7,408 nt of DNA from CAZVRZ01 sp964629965 (GTDB lineage: Bacteria > Chloroflexota > Anaerolineae > Anaerolineales > UBA4823). The stretch spans positions 1-7,408 of the forward strand of contig CAZVRZ010000218.1 in the NCBI GenBank assembly GCA_964629965.1, written 5' to 3'. Positions 6,144-7,408 of this stretch are shown piece by piece (within the stretch, counting starts at the first letter, position 1; each line of letters opens with the position of its first letter). The position numbers and the translations under genes are program-made. Below the pieces are notes generated by a model that worked only from the letters and a program-made list of their open reading frames with translations, had not been told where the DNA came from and did not search any database.

Positions 6144-7007
6144 ATGGAGAGCAATCGTTTATCGCCCAAAGAATGGGGCGCGCGCGGCGCCTTGGCACTG
6201 GTGTTTGTAGCCTTGGGTTTGTTGATCTACGTTGTTTTCAGCCCACTGCGGCCGATGTTGGAGAAGGCCGATGATTACCTGGGCCGGATTGGGCTGGCGG
6301 CTGGGTTGTTGGGGGCGGTCTGGCTGGCAGGAAGGAGTGCGCGCGCCAAACCATACCGGCCGCTGTTGCTCGGCCTGCTGATCATGGCGATGGCGGTCTC
6401 GCTGGACTGGGTCTTCGCGATTTATCTACTGAAATACGTGGGGCTGAACAGCCATACACCATTTGGCATCGCTCTGCTGAAGCTGAATGAATTTTTCGTC
6501 GTTGCCAGCACCATCATTGCCATCACCCTGCTCTCCGGCGGCAGCCTGGGCTCGATCTATATCCAGAAGGGTAACCTGAAAGTGGGGCTGCTGGTTGGTG
6601 GGGTCGCTTTCTGCCTGGCTGCGGCGGGCTCCACTTGGATGGCAGGCTCTTTGTTCAAGGGTCAGAATCTAACCCTGGATCGGATCATCGCCTGGCTTCC
6701 GTGGGTGTTGATCTTCGTTCTGGCAAACGCCACTCAGGAGGAACTGTTGTTCCGGGGGCTATTTCTGCGCAAGCTGCAGCCGTTCTTTGGTAAATTCCTC
6801 TCGAATGCCTTGATCGTCTTTGTGTTCACACTGGTGCATCAGGGCGTCAATTACACATCCGATCAACTCGGCTTCCTGGCTGTTCTTGCGCTGCTGGCAT
6901 TTGCCTGGGGATACCTGACGCAAAAAACAGACAGCATCTGGGGATCGATTCTTTTCCACGCCGGGATGGATATCCCGGTGATCCTGGGGATTTTCTCGAA
7001 CCTGTAA
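6144..7007 (+). CDS. CPBP-family intramembrane metalloprotease (CAAX protease-like)
   Basis: Predicted membrane-embedded protease of the CPBP (Rce1/Abi) family, 287 residues, with roughly eight hydrophobic segments. All three family motifs are visible: EELLFR (E199, E200, R204), F228-TLV-H232, and H272-AGM-D276 after SIWGS. These residues form the glutamate/histidine active site of Rce1-type enzymes, so it should be active. Bacterial members take part in bacteriocin maturation or self-immunity, and others have unknown roles. Its place behind an exporter and an acetyltransferase fits maturation or resistance, but no peptide precursor gene was found. ATG 6144 is preferred because AAGAGG (6131-6136) lies 7 bases upstream; ATG 6114, overlapping the acetyltransferase stop, would add ten polar residues. 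Last gene of the operon. Confidence 0.88.
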   Translation: MESNRLSPKEWGARGALALVFVALGLLIYVVFSPLRPMLEKADDYLGRIGLAAGLLGAVWLAGRSARAKPYRPLLLGLLIMAMAVSLDWVFAIYLLKYVGLNSHTPFGIALLKLNEFFVVASTIIAITLLSGGSLGSIYIQKGNLKVGLLVGGVAFCLAAAGSTWMAGSLFKGQNLTLDRIIAWLPWVLIFVLANATQEELLFRGLFLRKLQPFFGKFLSNALIVFVFTLVHQGVNYTSDQLGFLAVLALLAFAWGYLTQKTDSIWGSILFHAGMDIPVILGIFSNL

Positions 7008-7127
7008 GGAAGGGGATGAAACCCGTTCGCTCTTCTGCGTAGCGTCCATCACCAAATGCTTCGTCGCTGCGGCCGTGATAAGGCCATTCGAGTTGTAGGA
7101 GAAACATGACGATACAAAGATGACTTT

Positions 7128-7155
7128 ACCCCCGCGCTCTTTCAAGTTCGGGGGT
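7128..7155. terminator. GC-rich hairpin, possible end of the operon transcript
   Basis: ACCCCCG (7128-7134) pairs with CGGGGGT (7149-7155) around a 14-base loop. On the plus strand the stem ends in TTT, a weak T run. It occupies the same position in repeat copy 2 as the hairpin at 3075-3108 does in copy 1, with the same loop length but a different stem sequence. Pairing is kept while the sequence changes, which suggests a functional hairpin. Confidence 0.4.
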
Positions 7156-7266
7156 TTCAAAAATAGCCTCTTGGCAATGACCTGACAGAATCTCCCTGCC
7201 GCCCTACCCTCACAGATCAGCCAAGCGTTTACGTCCGGCATCCATTGCCTGGCGCCCGAAAAATTT
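7128..7266 (-). repeat. Copy 2 of the block flanking the operon
   Basis: Direct repeat of 3075-3219 with the same order: hairpin, A-rich spacer, exact 17-mer AGCCTCTTGGCAATGAC (7165-7181), five variable bases, exact 10-mer AGAATCTCCC (7187-7196), then the 18-codon coding stretch on the minus strand (7213-7266). The distance between the two 17-mers is 4,047 bases, spanning the whole operon. Confidence 0.55.
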
Positions 7267-7284
7267 AGCATCATCCTTTATCAT
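7210..7284 (-). pseudogene. Short coding remnant ending GRKRLADL
   Basis: A 24-codon minus-strand frame starts at ATG 7284 and stops at TGA (7212-7210). Its last 18 codons align without gaps to the 3157-3300 fragment: KFFGRQAMDAGRKRLADL here against KFLGQPTLEPGRKNLADL there. Ten residues are identical, and eight of those ten codons differ synonymously. The frame remains open upstream to a stop at 7350-7348, but the terminator hairpin at 7298-7329 lies within that extension, so the rest of the gene is probably lost. It could instead be a tiny intact gene. No Shine-Dalgarno site supports the ATG. Confidence 0.4.
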
Positions 7285-7297
7285 GCATGATGGCCAG

Positions 7298-7329
7298 AAA
7301 AGGATCCGCCTTTCATAGCGGATTTTTTT
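7298..7329 (+). terminator. Rho-independent terminator
   Basis: ATCCGC (7304-7309) pairs with GCGGAT (7318-7323) around an 8-base loop. It is preceded by AAAAGG and followed directly by a run of seven T (7323-7329). This is a classic plus-strand intrinsic terminator. It lies about 300 bases after the protease gene and is probably the definitive end of the ABC-GNAT-protease operon. Confidence 0.7.
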
Positions 7330-7408
7330 GCGATCCCAAAGAGGGTGCTATTCATGGGTGTGTTTCAATTTTTCGGGGAAGAAGGATGCTGGTAAAGGGC
7401 CTTGCCGC

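Larger units (their letters stand above)
7008..7408. other. Gene-free stretch after the operon
   Basis: No convincing gene of normal size lies here. It holds a hairpin (7128-7155), the second copy of the repeated block (7128-7266) with a short minus-strand coding remnant (7210-7284), a 12-bp palindrome ATCATGCATGAT (7280-7291), and a strong plus-strand terminator (7298-7329). CGCTCTTC-T-GCGTAGC at 7028-7043 resembles CGCTCTTC-GC-GCGTAGC at 2960-2976, in the same order relative to the repeated block. The last 75 bases show only a 13-codon frame. Confidence 0.55.

Noticed and set aside
6959..6980. Hairpin CCGGGAT/ATCCCGG near the end of the protease gene
   Set aside because: It covers the codons of the conserved HAGMD motif, is short (7 bp, about 9 with a wobble pair) and has no T run, so chance within coding sequence is sufficient.
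7165..7196. TGGCAATGACC...CTCCC resembles the reverse complement of the 5S rRNA 3' end
   Set aside because: The similarity covers only about a dozen bases, and the conserved interior of 5S rRNA is absent. The stretch is explained better as part of the repeated block.
6759..7274. Long minus-strand reading frame of 171 codons over the protease gene end
   Set aside because: It is antisense to well-supported protease coding sequence, its translation has no recognisable motifs, and it reads the repeat block out of the frame shared by both copies.
7354..7395. 13-codon plus-strand frame (MGVFQFFGEEGCW) behind a GAGGG ribosome-like site
   Set aside because: Too short to support as a gene, with no conservation evidence available; it could be a leader peptide of a gene beyond the window.
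1..7408. CRISPR array, tRNA or complete insertion sequence
   Set aside because: No regularly spaced repeats, no foldable tRNA and no transposase gene with paired terminal inverted repeats were seen.

Overview
The window reads as ordinary bacterial chromosome, moderately GC-rich in the genes and visibly more AT-rich in the gaps. The tandem-GNAT protein, the ABC-2 exporter and the general codon style would fit a Chloroflexota (Anaerolineae-like) genome. That is an impression from protein style; there is no rRNA or marker gene to test it.

Layout, left to right. (1) Positions 1-285 form a divergent regulatory region. A near-consensus sigma-70 promoter points left into a gene that leaves the window. 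A perfect extended -10 element points right, directly onto the first large gene. A 14-bp palindrome lies between them. (2) Positions 286-2796 encode an 836-residue fusion of a coiled coil, a four-cysteine cluster, an archaeo-eukaryotic primase (AEP) domain and an SF2 helicase. This is the architecture of the AEP-helicase proteins of 'TOTE' conflict systems, a predicted defence or mobile-element class. Its start has no convincing Shine-Dalgarno site and the mRNA looks (nearly) leaderless. (3) Positions 2797-3407 hold no intact gene. They contain a helix-turn-helix remnant, a hairpin terminator, a headless C-terminal gene fragment (both fragments on the minus strand) and the promoter area of the next operon. 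(4) Positions 3408-7007 are a tight plus-strand operon: ABC-2 exporter ATPase, its permease, a two-domain GNAT acetyltransferase and a CPBP-family intramembrane protease with complete catalytic motifs. (5) Positions 7008-7408 hold two hairpins and a second, diverged copy of the hairpin plus C-terminal-fragment block seen at 3075-3219.

The exporter, acetyltransferase and protease are spaced so closely that they are probably co-transcribed. Together they could serve export of, or resistance to, a small molecule or peptide, but no substrate or precursor gene is visible. The primase-helicase has its own promoter and probably acts alone.

The least expected observations are four. Diverged direct repeats bracket the whole operon, and their coding parts differ mostly at synonymous positions. 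A perfect 18-bp inverted repeat with a 4-nt loop lies inside the acetyltransferase reading frame. The primase-helicase appears to have a leaderless start. A 14-bp palindrome lies upstream of its promoter.
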